Origin: an uncultured Alphaproteobacteria bacterium
GTDB lineage: Bacteria; Pseudomonadota; Alphaproteobacteria; Caulobacterales; Aquidulcibacteraceae
NCBI GenBank assembly: GCA_937967725.1
Contig: CALBSY010000218.1
Location: 1 to 9,047, forward strand
Direction: 5' to 3'
DNA length: 9,047 nt
Numbering within the stretch: position 1 is the stretch's first letter; each line of letters begins with the position of its first letter. A model generated the notes under the pieces. That model was not told the DNA's origin and searched no databases. It was given only the letters and a program-made list of their open reading frames with translations. Below, piece after piece: positions 1-6,783 of this stretch. The position numbers were made by a program, and so were the translations under genes.

Positions 1-676
1 TCGGCATGCCGCGTTCTATCTGCACTGCTTCGGCGCCGGCCGTGAGCTCGACGCACTGCCGAGTCATCGAGCTGCCTTTCTAGCGGCCCTGGCAGACGTA
101 TGAGCCGCTCGCGCAAGCCGCGGCGATGGCGCTGGTCAGTTCGGCCGTGCAACTGGCGCCGTCGAAACTGCCGATGCTGAACTGCGGCAGCTCGCCTTCG
201 AATAGGCGCGGCACGTGGCTGCGGATGGAGTGGGCGTCATAGAGCACGATGCGCGGATGCCGCTGCCGCAGGCGCGCGATCTCGCCGCTCAGGGCGTTGT
301 GATAGGGATCGAAGTAGGCGGCGCGGCGGCGCGCAATTTCGCCGGCATCGGGCGCACGCCCCTCGTGGTACAATGGCGCACCGTCAAAACCAGTGGTAGG
401 GCAAAGTTCGGTGGTGGCGCGCCCGGGATAGAGCGAGCGGCCGCTCGGGTCGCGGTTCATGTCGATCACCGACCGGCTGATCGCGGTGCGCACAATCGTG
501 GCGCCGAGGTCGCGCGCAAACCCATAGAGGCGATCGACATGGAAGTCGGCGTCGAAGCACGCACGTTCTGGCGAGACATAGGTCTCAGCCAGCGCATCCG
601 GGATGATCAACCCCGCATGCGGCACGCTGACGATCACCGGAGCCTCGCCGCGCTCAACGCCGAGCCAGCTTTCCAT
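1..676 (-). pseudogene. hutG: N-formylglutamate deformylase, interrupted by an in-frame stop (3' end beyond window)
   Basis: HutG hydrolyses N-formyl-L-glutamate to glutamate and formate, the last step of the HutF/HutG route of histidine breakdown. The first 198 residues match the family along their length: VPHAG near residue 18, VDRLY near 47, VIDMNRDPSG near 70, LYDAHSIRS near 145, PRLFEG near 156 and DGASC near 172. The ATG at 676-674 has a GAAGG Shine-Dalgarno 8 bases upstream (plus-strand ccttc, 685-689). The frame meets TAG at 80-82, about 65 residues before the usual C-terminus. Reading on in the same frame gives K-G-x3-T-R, then A-V-Q-I-E. This aligns without gaps to the family's GRFKGG-x2-TRHYG and HAxQLE segment, with the stop at the Phe of GRFKGG and the HY of TRHY replaced by QC. 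It is therefore probably a recent pseudogene; a base-call error is the main alternative. Confidence 0.82.
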
Positions 677-736
677 ATGCGTGACCTTCGCGCCGGAAGC
701 TGAGTATGGCTACACTGCCCAGCGAAGGAGAGTGCA
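677..736. promoter_or_regulatory. divergent hutG/hutF intergenic region
   Basis: This 60-base gap separates two divergently transcribed histidine-degradation genes, so promoters for both must lie here or reach into the coding ends. It holds both ribosome binding sites: ccttc at 685-689 (GAAGG for hutG) and GAAGGAG at 724-730 for hutF. An imperfect palindrome, AGTATGGCTACACT at 703-716 (5 of 7 base pairs match), could be an operator for a HutC-type repressor, and its TACACT could be a plus-strand -10 box. No convincing -35 was found, so these sub-assignments are weak. Confidence 0.4.
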
Positions 737-2092
737 TTGACATCGCTGTGGTTTCAATCCGCGCTGCTGCCGACAGGCTGGGCCGACGCGGTCAGGGTGA
801 CGTTGCAACACGGGGTGATCGCCGCGGTAGAGACAGGCGTCGCGCCTGCGTCAACTGACGAGCGGCAAGCATTGGGCCTGCCCGGATTGTGCAATGTGCA
901 TAGCCACGCGTTTCAGCGTGGCATGGCCGGACTCACCGAGCGCCGCGGCGGCGCGGATGGCGACGATTTCTGGACCTGGCGCGAGGGGATGTACCGCTTT
1001 CGCGGTCGGCGGACCCCGGACGATGTGGAAGCGATCGCCGCGCAAGCCTATGCGGAGATGCTGGAAGGCGGGTTCACCCGTGTCGCCGAGTTTCACTACG
1101 TCCACCACGACGCGGCGGGCGCAGCGTATGCCGATCCCGCCGAGATGGCGGGACGCATCGTCAACGCCGCGGAGGGGACTGGCATTGGGCTTACGCTGTT
1201 GCCGGTGTTTTACGCGCACGCCGATTTTGGCGGCGTACCGCCAACGCCAGGACAACGGCGCTTCATCAACTCGGTGGACGGTTTCAACGGTGTGCTCGAA
1301 GCCAGCGCGCGGCATATGCGCGGGGACGCTACGCTTGGCGTGGCGTTTCATAGCCTGCGTGCGGCGTCGGTGGAGCAGATCGCCGAGATTCTCCAGGCTG
1401 GCCGGCCGGGACCCATACATATGCATATCTCCGAGCAAATGCGCGAAGTGGAAGCGTGTGTCGCTGCGCATGGCGCGCGCCCAGTAGACTGGCTGCTCGA
1501 CAATGCGCAGGTCGACTCGCGCTGGTGTCTGATCCACGCCACGCATTTGAGCGCATCGGAAACCGAGCGTTTGGCGGCGAGCGAAGCCGTGGCTGGGCTA
1601 TGCCCGGTCACGGAAGCGAACTTGGGCGACGGCGTGTTTCCGGCCGCGCGCTTTCTGGCATTGGGCGGGCGGTTCGGTTTGGGCACCGACTCGAATGTCA
1701 TGATCGACGCAGGCCAAGAGTTGCGGGCGCTTGAGTATGCGCAACGCCTGACGCTGCAGGCGCGGTGCGTGTTGGCCGACGAGCAAACCGCCTCGGTCGG
1801 CCGGCGGCTGTTCGACGCTGCCGTGAACGGCGGAGCACAAGCGCTCGATCAGCACGCGGGCATCGCGGTCGGAAGTGGCGGCGACATCATCACGCTTGAT
1901 ATTGCCCGGCCGGAGTTCGCGCATCGCGGCGGTGACGGCCTGCTCGACAGCTGGATTTTTGCGACGCGCGGCAGCGCCATCGACACGGTATGGCGGCGAG
2001 GCGTCAAGGTCGTGAGCGGAGGACGGCACAGGCAAAGCGATGCGATCGCGGCGCGCTACCAAGCGACGTTGGCAAAACTCGCCTCGGATTGA
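737..2092 (+). CDS. hutF: formimidoylglutamate deiminase
   Basis: HutF converts N-formimino-L-glutamate and water to N-formyl-L-glutamate and ammonia, feeding HutG. It is a cytosolic metal-dependent amidohydrolase. The 451 residues match the usual family length. Visible features in order are an N-terminal LWFQSALLPTGW segment, metal-binding H55 and H57 in NVHSHAFQRGMAG, AFHSLRA near 205, metal and substrate residues in HMHISEQ (H228 to Q234), H267 in LIHATH, and the metal-ligand Asp at about 318 in GLGTDSN. The start is a TTG at 737, supported by GAAGGAG at 724-730 with 6 bases between, and no ATG or GTG in frame competes. The gene diverges from hutG and converges on moeA, with 16 bases separating the two stops. 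All expected catalytic residues appear present, so this half of the pathway looks intact. Confidence 0.95.
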   Translation: MTSLWFQSALLPTGWADAVRVTLQHGVIAAVETGVAPASTDERQALGLPGLCNVHSHAFQRGMAGLTERRGGADGDDFWTWREGMYRFRGRRTPDDVEAIAAQAYAEMLEGGFTRVAEFHYVHHDAAGAAYADPAEMAGRIVNAAEGTGIGLTLLPVFYAHADFGGVPPTPGQRRFINSVDGFNGVLEASARHMRGDATLGVAFHSLRAASVEQIAEILQAGRPGPIHMHISEQMREVEACVAAHGARPVDWLLDNAQVDSRWCLIHATHLSASETERLAASEAVAGLCPVTEANLGDGVFPAARFLALGGRFGLGTDSNVMIDAGQELRALEYAQRLTLQARCVLADEQTASVGRRLFDAAVNGGAQALDQHAGIAVGSGGDIITLDIARPEFAHRGGDGLLDSWIFATRGSAIDTVWRRGVKVVSGGRHRQSDAIAARYQATLAKLASD

Positions 2093-2108
2093 GGGCGCCT
2101 TCGACGAT

Positions 2109-3290
2109 CTACGGATTGAAATCCAAATAGTGCGCGGCTTCGCCGACTCCAGCGGACGCAGCGTTGGGTTCGCGCACGACGAGCGCGGTGGATTTAGCCA
2201 GCACCGACAGCAGCGAGGAGTCTTGATTGTCGAACACGCTGATCCGGCCATCTTCTTGCAGGCGCGCGCGGAGATAGGTCTCCCGCGCGCCATTGGCGGC
2301 AAGCGGCGTCGCGAGCGCCGCGGCGTGCGTGCGGAGGGCGGCCTGCGGGTCGCGGCCCATCATGACGTCGAGGATCGGGCGCAGAAAGAGCGCGGCGCAA
2401 ACGAGCGCGGACGCCGGATTGCCAGGCAGCCCAAGCACGAGGCCGCTCTCGGCGACCCCGAACCAGGTTGGTTTGCCCGGCCGCACAGCAATTTTTTCGA
2501 CAATGATCTCCACCCCGAGGCGTTTGAGCGCTGGGCGCGCGTGATCGTGTGGACCGACCGAAGCGCCGCCGATCAGCACAATGAGGTCGCTGGTTTGGAG
2601 CGCTGCGCGCGCGGCCTCCATGATCCGGGTTTCGTCATCGGGCAGCGGCGGTGCGCGATGCGCAATGCCGCCCCATTGTTCGATCATGCCGCGCACGGCG
2701 AAGGCGCCAGACTCGTAGACCTGATCAGGCCGTGCTTCGGCGCCCGGTTGCGTGATTTCATCGCCGCCGGCGACCACGGTGACGTGAGGCCGCCGCATCA
2801 CATCGAGTTCGGCGACGCCGGCGCTGGCGGCCAAGCCGATGGCGACGGGACCAAGCTGGCGGCCGCGCTCAAGCAGCAGATCGCCGGCCGCGAAGTCGCC
2901 GCCGCGGGGGCGCACATGACGGCCGGATTTTACATTCGCGCCGATTAGGCGCGCACCCTCCACTCTTGCGTCTTCCTGTATCAGCACGCCGTCTGCGCCT
3001 TCCGGCATCGGCGCACCGGTGGAAATGCGCACGGCTTGGTTTGGCTTGAGCGCACCCGAAAAGGCCCGGCCGGCGGCGCTCTCACCGACGAGCTCCACAT
3101 CGCGCGGGGCCGGACAGCTTGCTAGCGCGTAGCCGTCCATGGCGGAGGATGCGAATGGCGGCTGATCGCGGGTGGCGATCAGCGGCGCGGCGAGGACGCG
3201 GCTGAGCGCGCGGGAAAGGGCGACGGCTTCGCTATCGAGCGGCTGGGTCCGCGCCAGCATGAGCGCGCGCGCCTCGGCGACGCTCAACAT
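2109..3290 (-). CDS. moeA: molybdopterin molybdenumtransferase
   Basis: MoeA inserts molybdate into adenylated molybdopterin, giving the active molybdenum cofactor. Using the ATG at 3290 it has 393 residues, near the family norm of about 400. Landmarks are FASSAMDGYAL at 46-56 (linker region, MoeA_N), TGAPMPEGAD at 91-100, GGDEIT at 175-180 opening the molybdopterin-binding domain, GGASVGPHDH at 241-250 with the conserved Asp at 249, PGKP at 271-274, GLPGNPASA at 287-295, and a C-terminal MoeA_C domain from about 317. The ATG overlaps the moaC stop by one base (TGATG) and has AAGG 7 bases upstream. An in-frame TTG at 3293 would add one residue but leaves only 4 bases to the same AAGG, so it is less likely. 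It is the last gene of the moa operon. Confidence 0.95.
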   Translation of the reverse strand: MLSVAEARALMLARTQPLDSEAVALSRALSRVLAAPLIATRDQPPFASSAMDGYALASCPAPRDVELVGESAAGRAFSGALKPNQAVRISTGAPMPEGADGVLIQEDARVEGARLIGANVKSGRHVRPRGGDFAAGDLLLERGRQLGPVAIGLAASAGVAELDVMRRPHVTVVAGGDEITQPGAEARPDQVYESGAFAVRGMIEQWGGIAHRAPPLPDDETRIMEAARAALQTSDLIVLIGGASVGPHDHARPALKRLGVEIIVEKIAVRPGKPTWFGVAESGLVLGLPGNPASALVCAALFLRPILDVMMGRDPQAALRTHAAALATPLAANGARETYLRARLQEDGRISVFDNQDSSLLSVLAKSTALVVREPNAASAGVGEAAHYLDFNP

Positions 3291-3766
3291 CAATCAGCCT
3301 TGTAATTGCCGGATGCGCCGCCGGTTTTCTCAATGAGACGCACCTCCTCAATGCGCATGGCGCGATCGACGGCCTTCAACATGTCGTAAATGGTAAGACA
3401 GGCGATGCTGACGGCGGTCAGGGCCTCCATTTCGACGCCAGTCTTGCCGTCGGTGCGCACGCGCGCCGTCACGCGCGCACCAGGCAAGGCTTCGTCAAGC
3501 GTAACGCTGACGTCCACAAGCGTGAGCGGTAGGGGGTGACAAAGCGGAACAAGTTCGGCCGTGCGCTTGGCCGCCATCACGCCGGCAATTTCCGCCACGG
3601 CGCGCACGTCGCCTTTTTTTGCATCCCCAGCGCGCGCTTGGGCCAGTGCTTGCGCGGTCATGCGCACCACGCCTTGCGCCAGCGCTGTGCGCGTTGTGGC
3701 GGCCTTGTCGCCGACATCGACCATGCGTACGCGGCCAGTTTCGTCGAGGTGGGTTGGCTTGCTCAT
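3290..3766 (-). CDS. moaC: cyclic pyranopterin monophosphate synthase
   Basis: MoaC works after MoaA, turning the 3',8-cyclo-GTP intermediate into cyclic pyranopterin monophosphate. The 158 residues agree with the family length, and positions line up with the E. coli enzyme: MVDVGDKAATTR at 15-26, K51, ELVPLCHPLPL at 71-81 with C76 and H77, GKTGVEMEALTAVS at 107-120, and DMLKAVDR at 128-135 with D128 and K131. One oddity is near the C-terminus, where the usual GGKSG reads GGASG, so residue 151 is Ala instead of Lys; K147 is kept. The start ATG lies one base after the moaB stop, indicating translational coupling, and the upstream ribosome binding site is weak. The end overlaps moeA by one base. 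Confidence 0.96.
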   Translation of the reverse strand: MSKPTHLDETGRVRMVDVGDKAATTRTALAQGVVRMTAQALAQARAGDAKKGDVRAVAEIAGVMAAKRTAELVPLCHPLPLTLVDVSVTLDEALPGARVTARVRTDGKTGVEMEALTAVSIACLTIYDMLKAVDRAMRIEEVRLIEKTGGASGNYKAD

Positions 3767-3767
3767 G

Positions 3768-4325
3768 TCAGCGTTCCGTCAGGCGCGGCATTAGCTCTAC
3801 CAGATTGCAGGGCAAGTGGCGGCTGTCGATCTGCCAGCGAATGAGCTTGTCCCAGCCGTCCTTGCAAGCGCCGTTGGAGCCGGGCAGGCAGAAGATAAAG
3901 GTGCCGTTGGCCACGCCGGCACAGGCGCGCGAAGCGAGCGTGGAAAGCCCGACGCTGGCATAGGAAATCGTGTGCCACACGGCCTGGAAGCCTTCGATCT
4001 CTTTATCGAATAGCGGACGCGCAGCTTCGGGCGTCACGTCGCGGCCTGTGAGACCCGTGCCGCCGGTGGTGACGATAATATCGACGCCCTCATCGGCGAT
4101 CCACCGTTGCAGCGCGGCTTGGATGGCGGCGACATCATCTTTGGTCCAATCGCGCGCCACCAGCGTGTGGCCGTCGCGCACGACGCGATCGGCCAACACC
4201 TTGCCCGAAGTGTCGCTTTCTTCATCTCGGGTATCGGTAATCGTCAGCACGGCGACGCGCACCGGTGTGAACTGCGCCGTGTCGGACAGACGTCCGCCGG
4301 CGGGAGGCGTTTCGGTCGTAGTCAT
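3768..4325 (-). CDS. moaB: molybdenum cofactor biosynthesis protein MoaB (molybdopterin adenylyltransferase family)
   Basis: This is a single-domain MoaB/Mog protein, 185 residues. Family members bind molybdopterin and the Mog-type ones adenylate it before MoeA acts. An N-terminal tail of about 20 polar residues precedes the core, which opens with VRVAVLTITDTRD at 22-34. The signature TTGGTGLTGRDVTPEA lies at 86-101, and the second binding loop PGSNGA at 148-153. With no separate mogA in view, this protein probably performs the adenylylation step here, although some MoaB proteins have uncertain activity. Its ATG overlaps the moaE stop as ATGA at 4325-4322, and moaC starts one base after its stop. 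Confidence 0.93.
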   Translation of the reverse strand: MTTTETPPAGGRLSDTAQFTPVRVAVLTITDTRDEESDTSGKVLADRVVRDGHTLVARDWTKDDVAAIQAALQRWIADEGVDIIVTTGGTGLTGRDVTPEAARPLFDKEIEGFQAVWHTISYASVGLSTLASRACAGVANGTFIFCLPGSNGACKDGWDKLIRWQIDSRHLPCNLVELMPRLTER

Positions 4326-4765
4326 GTGTCGTGCGCCGCGCGGCGGCGGCGATCCTCTTCAGTCGGCTCAATCCAGTGCGGGCCGTCGGCGCGCATTTCG
4401 CTCTTCCAGAACGGCGCATCAGTTTTGAGATAGTCCATTACTTGCTCAACCGCTGCAAATGCCGCCGCCCTGTGCGCGCTTGCCGCGGCGACCAGAACGA
4501 TCGGGTCGGCTGGCATAACGCGCCCGATGCGATGAATCACGAGCAGGTCGATTAGGTCGTGGCGTGCGGCGACGCTGTCGGCGGCGCGGGCGATCTCTTG
4601 TTCGGTAAAACCCGGATAGTGTTCGAGTTCTAACCAGCGCACGCCGCCCTCGCCGCGGCAGAGGCCAATGAAACTGGCGCAGGCGCCGGCGCGATCATCG
4701 CTGACGAAGGCGCGCAGTGCGGCGTGTGGGTCAAAGGACTCGGTCGCGATGGTGATGCGCGTCAT
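4322..4765 (-). CDS. moaE: molybdopterin synthase catalytic (large) subunit
   Basis: MoaE forms a heterotetramer with MoaD and transfers the thiocarboxylate sulfur from MoaD to cyclic pyranopterin monophosphate, making molybdopterin. The 147 residues match the family. Visible motifs are ASFIGLCRG at 30-38 with the conserved Arg at 37, LELEHYPGF at 45-53, IHRIGRVMPADPIVLV at 77-92, and YLKTDAPFWKSE at 112-123. The two Lys in the last motif (114, 121) correspond by spacing to the catalytic lysines of E. coli MoaE. The end is polar and Arg-rich. Both junctions are 4-base ATGA overlaps: with the upstream membrane-protein gene at 4762-4765 and with moaB at 4322-4325. It is unusual that moaD is not directly next to it, since a membrane protein gene sits between. 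Confidence 0.95.
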   Translation of the reverse strand: MTRITIATESFDPHAALRAFVSDDRAGACASFIGLCRGEGGVRWLELEHYPGFTEQEIARAADSVAARHDLIDLLVIHRIGRVMPADPIVLVAAASAHRAAAFAAVEQVMDYLKTDAPFWKSEMRADGPHWIEPTEEDRRRRAAHDT

Positions 4766-5502
4766 TTCAGCACCAGGGCGAGGGCGGCGACGCCGAGCAC
4801 CACGCCCAGCGCGCGCAGGATGCCGGCGCGGTCAAGCTTCGCTACGCTGACCCCGGCGCCGATGACTGCGCCAGCCAGCGCCGCTGCAATCAGGTACGGC
4901 AGGAACAACGGCAGGGCGGCGAGCGAACTCATACGCCCGGCCAGGCCCGCTGCGGAGTTCACGATGATGAAGCAGGCGGCAATGCCGGCGGCCTTCTGCG
5001 GATCGCACCAGCGCGCGAACACCAAGAGCGGCGAAAGGTAGACGCCGCCGCCGATGCCGGTGAGTCCGGCGAGCGCGCCAAGTGTCGCGCCCACCGGCAA
5101 CGCGACGGCGGGCGAAGGCGCGCGTGTCACGAGATTGGCGTCCAGCTTTGGCCAGATCAAATAACGCAAAGCAGCGGCGCCAAGCGCGAGTGCGAGCAAC
5201 GGACGGTAGAGTTCGGGCGGCACGTCGATGCGGCCAGAAAACCAAGCGGCAGGGATGGCTGCAACAGCGAACGGCCAGAACACGCTCCAATCGAACCGCC
5301 CGGCGCGCAAGAAGGCGAAGGCGGCGTACCCGGCAACGATAATGTTGAGCACGAGCGCGGCGGGACGGATTTCCTCTGGCGCAAGGCCCCACAGCGCCAT
5401 CAGCGCGATGTAAGAAGAAGCCCCGCCATGGCCGACAGACGAGTAGAGCGTCGCCGCCGCGCCGATCGCCAGCGCCAGCAACAGGAGCGACTGGCCGTCC
5501 AT
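4762..5502 (-). CDS. TauE/SafE (TSUP) family membrane transporter inside the moa operon
   Basis: This is a 246-residue integral membrane protein with roughly eight hydrophobic segments. Two internal Gly-rich motifs, VGHGG at 23-27 and GLTGIGGG at 146-153, are the repeated signature of the TauE/SafE (TSUP, PF01925) family. Members move small anions such as sulfite, thiosulfate or sulfoacetate, but most lack an assigned substrate. The chosen start is the ATG at 5502, because GGAGG (plus-strand cctcc, 5509-5513) lies 6 bases upstream. An in-frame TTG at 5508 directly abuts that site and is unlikely. The gene starts 2 bases after the moaD stop and ends in an ATGA overlap with moaE, so it is co-translated with the cofactor genes. 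A role with a sulfur compound or a molybdenum-related anion is an inference from this position only. Confidence 0.88.
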   Translation of the reverse strand: MDGQSLLLLALAIGAAATLYSSVGHGGASSYIALMALWGLAPEEIRPAALVLNIIVAGYAAFAFLRAGRFDWSVFWPFAVAAIPAAWFSGRIDVPPELYRPLLALALGAAALRYLIWPKLDANLVTRAPSPAVALPVGATLGALAGLTGIGGGVYLSPLLVFARWCDPQKAAGIAACFIIVNSAAGLAGRMSSLAALPLFLPYLIAAALAGAVIGAGVSVAKLDRAGILRALGVVLGVAALALVLK

Positions 5503-5504
5503 GC

Positions 5505-5747
5505 TCAACCTCCGCTCAGCGGCGGCATGAACGCCACTTCGCTGTCGTCGGTCAGCGCGGCGTCGTCGTGGCGGATCGCCTTGTCAACGGCGACGATAAC
5601 GCCGGGCGCGGCGAGCGCGTCGCCCAGCGCTGCGTTCTCGGCGGCAAGGCGCGCGCGCAGCGCCGATAAACTCCGGGTGTCCTCGACCGCAATCTCGCCG
5701 GCGCCAGCTATGTCGCGCAGGCGGCCAAAGAAAAGTACGTGCGCCAT
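5505..5747 (-). CDS. moaD: molybdopterin synthase sulfur carrier (small) subunit
   Basis: MoaD is a ubiquitin-fold sulfur carrier of 80 residues. Its C-terminal glycine is adenylated by a MoeB-type enzyme and converted to a thiocarboxylate, which MoaE uses as the sulfur donor. The N-terminal strand reads VLFFGRLRDIAG at 4-15, a long Ala-rich helix follows, then VAVD near 52, and the protein ends in PPLSGG with the essential double Gly at 79-80. The ATG at 5747 starts 2 bases after the moaA stop. Its ribosome binding site is poor (GGGCGG), which suits coupling to moaA translation. No moeB gene occurs in the window, so the activating enzyme must be encoded elsewhere. Confidence 0.94.
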   Translation of the reverse strand: MAHVLFFGRLRDIAGAGEIAVEDTRSLSALRARLAAENAALGDALAAPGVIVAVDKAIRHDDAALTDDSEVAFMPPLSGG

Positions 5748-5749
5748 GA

Positions 5750-6748
5750 TCAGCCGCCCGTCATCGACATGTGCCGCGCAAGGGCCGGCGCCGCGTCCCG
5801 TTCGCGGATGATGAAATCGTGCGCTTCCGGCTTTGTACGCATCGCCGCGTCAATCAGCGCGCGCAGATCGTCTTCGCTGGCGCCCGCGCGCAGTGCGGCG
5901 CGGAAGTCGGCGTGATCGTCGCGGCCGAGACAGAGATAGAGCCGTCCGGTGCAGGTGAGGCGGACGCGATTGCAGCTGGCGCAGAAATTGTGCGAGAGCG
6001 GCGTGATGAACCCGAGCCGGCCGCCGGTCTCGCGGATGCGTACATAGCGCGATGGGCCGCCAGTGGAATCGGGAAGGTCCTCGAGCGACCAATAGGTTTC
6101 GAGTTCGTCTCGAATATCCGCAAGGGAAACGTACTGATCGGTGCGGTCTTCGTCGATCTCGCCGAGCGGCATGGTTTCGATCAGCGACAAATCCATGCCG
6201 CGCGCATGCGCCCATTGGATCAGCGCGGGAATTTCGTGGCGGTTGTCGCGCTTCAGCGCGACGGTGTTGATCTTGATACGAAGGCCGGCGGCTTGTGCTG
6301 CGTCGATGCCAGCAAGCACAGTGTCGAGCTGATCGCGGCGTGAGATGCGTGCGAACGTGGTGCGATCGCGTGTGTCGAGGGAAACGTTGAGGCGGCGAAT
6401 GCCGGCGGCGGCGAGCGGGGCGGCAAATTCGGCGAGGCGGGCGCCGTTGGTGGTGAGCGTGAGTTCATCCAGCGCGCCACTTTTCAGGTGACGCGAGAGG
6501 CGTTCAATGAGCGTCATCACATCTCGCCGCACCAGCGGCTCCCCGCCGGTGAGGCGCAGTTTCCTGACGCCGGCGGCGATGAACACAGAGCAGAGCCGAT
6601 CCAGCTCCTCGAAGGTCAGCACATCGGCCTTGGGCAGGAAGGCCATCCGTTCGGGCATGCAGTAGGTGCAGCGCAAGTCGCAGCGATCGGTGACCGAAAC
6701 GCGCAAGTAGGTGATGCGGCGGGCGAACCGATCGACGAGCGCGTTCAT
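5750..6748 (-). CDS. moaA: GTP 3',8-cyclase, radical SAM enzyme
   Basis: MoaA begins cofactor synthesis by rearranging GTP to 3',8-cyclo-7,8-dihydro-GTP. From the ATG at 6748 the protein has 332 residues, the normal family length. The N-terminal radical SAM cluster motif CDLRCTYC gives C23, C27 and C30. RLTGGEPLVRRD follows near 70, and the C-terminal cluster site is CASC then a third Cys after 13 residues (C256, C259, C273). The chain ends in MSMTGG, the conserved double Gly tail needed by this family. An open frame continues upstream to 7066 but would add about 106 low-complexity Arg/Pro/Ala residues antisense to mobA, so it is rejected as coding. The ribosome binding site is not clear. It is the first gene of the operon. 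Confidence 0.96.
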   Translation of the reverse strand: MNALVDRFARRITYLRVSVTDRCDLRCTYCMPERMAFLPKADVLTFEELDRLCSVFIAAGVRKLRLTGGEPLVRRDVMTLIERLSRHLKSGALDELTLTTNGARLAEFAAPLAAAGIRRLNVSLDTRDRTTFARISRRDQLDTVLAGIDAAQAAGLRIKINTVALKRDNRHEIPALIQWAHARGMDLSLIETMPLGEIDEDRTDQYVSLADIRDELETYWSLEDLPDSTGGPSRYVRIRETGGRLGFITPLSHNFCASCNRVRLTCTGRLYLCLGRDDHADFRAALRAGASEDDLRALIDAAMRTKPEAHDFIIRERDAAPALARHMSMTGG

Positions 6749-6783
6749 GGCGCGACTCGCGATCTGGCGGCAGAAAAGGGCGG
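6749..6783. promoter_or_regulatory. 35-base divergent moaA/mobA intergenic region
   Basis: The moa operon and mobA start back to back here, so their transcription must begin in this gap or inside the neighbouring 5' coding ends. The plus-strand AAAAGGGCGG just before the mobA ATG supplies that gene's ribosome binding site. No recognisable -10/-35 pair, operator palindrome or molybdenum cofactor riboswitch fits in this space; the long structured leader of a Moco riboswitch would need far more room. Confidence 0.35.

Noticed and set aside
2..103. Plus-strand open frame reading into the end of hutG, as if the 3' end of a gene starting left of the window
   Set aside because: It is the exact codon-for-codon antisense of the hutG frame, which has real family homology in this stretch (GR, KG, TR, AVQIE). 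An open antisense frame of 33 codons is expected at this GC content. Sequence left of position 1 could still show a real convergent gene.
2090..2111. Possible terminator between the convergent hutF and moeA stops
   Set aside because: Only 16 bases separate the stops and no stem followed by a T-run is present. GGCGCC here is only a 6-base palindrome.
2040..2948. 302-codon plus-strand open frame over moeA
   Set aside because: It is antisense to a fully recognisable MoeA and its translation is Arg/Gly/His-rich with no known motif. This is the usual GC-rich shadow.
6749..6783. Molybdenum cofactor riboswitch upstream of moaA
   Set aside because: The gap to the divergent mobA start is 35 bases, far too short for that structured leader unless it lies inside mobA coding sequence, for which there is no sign.
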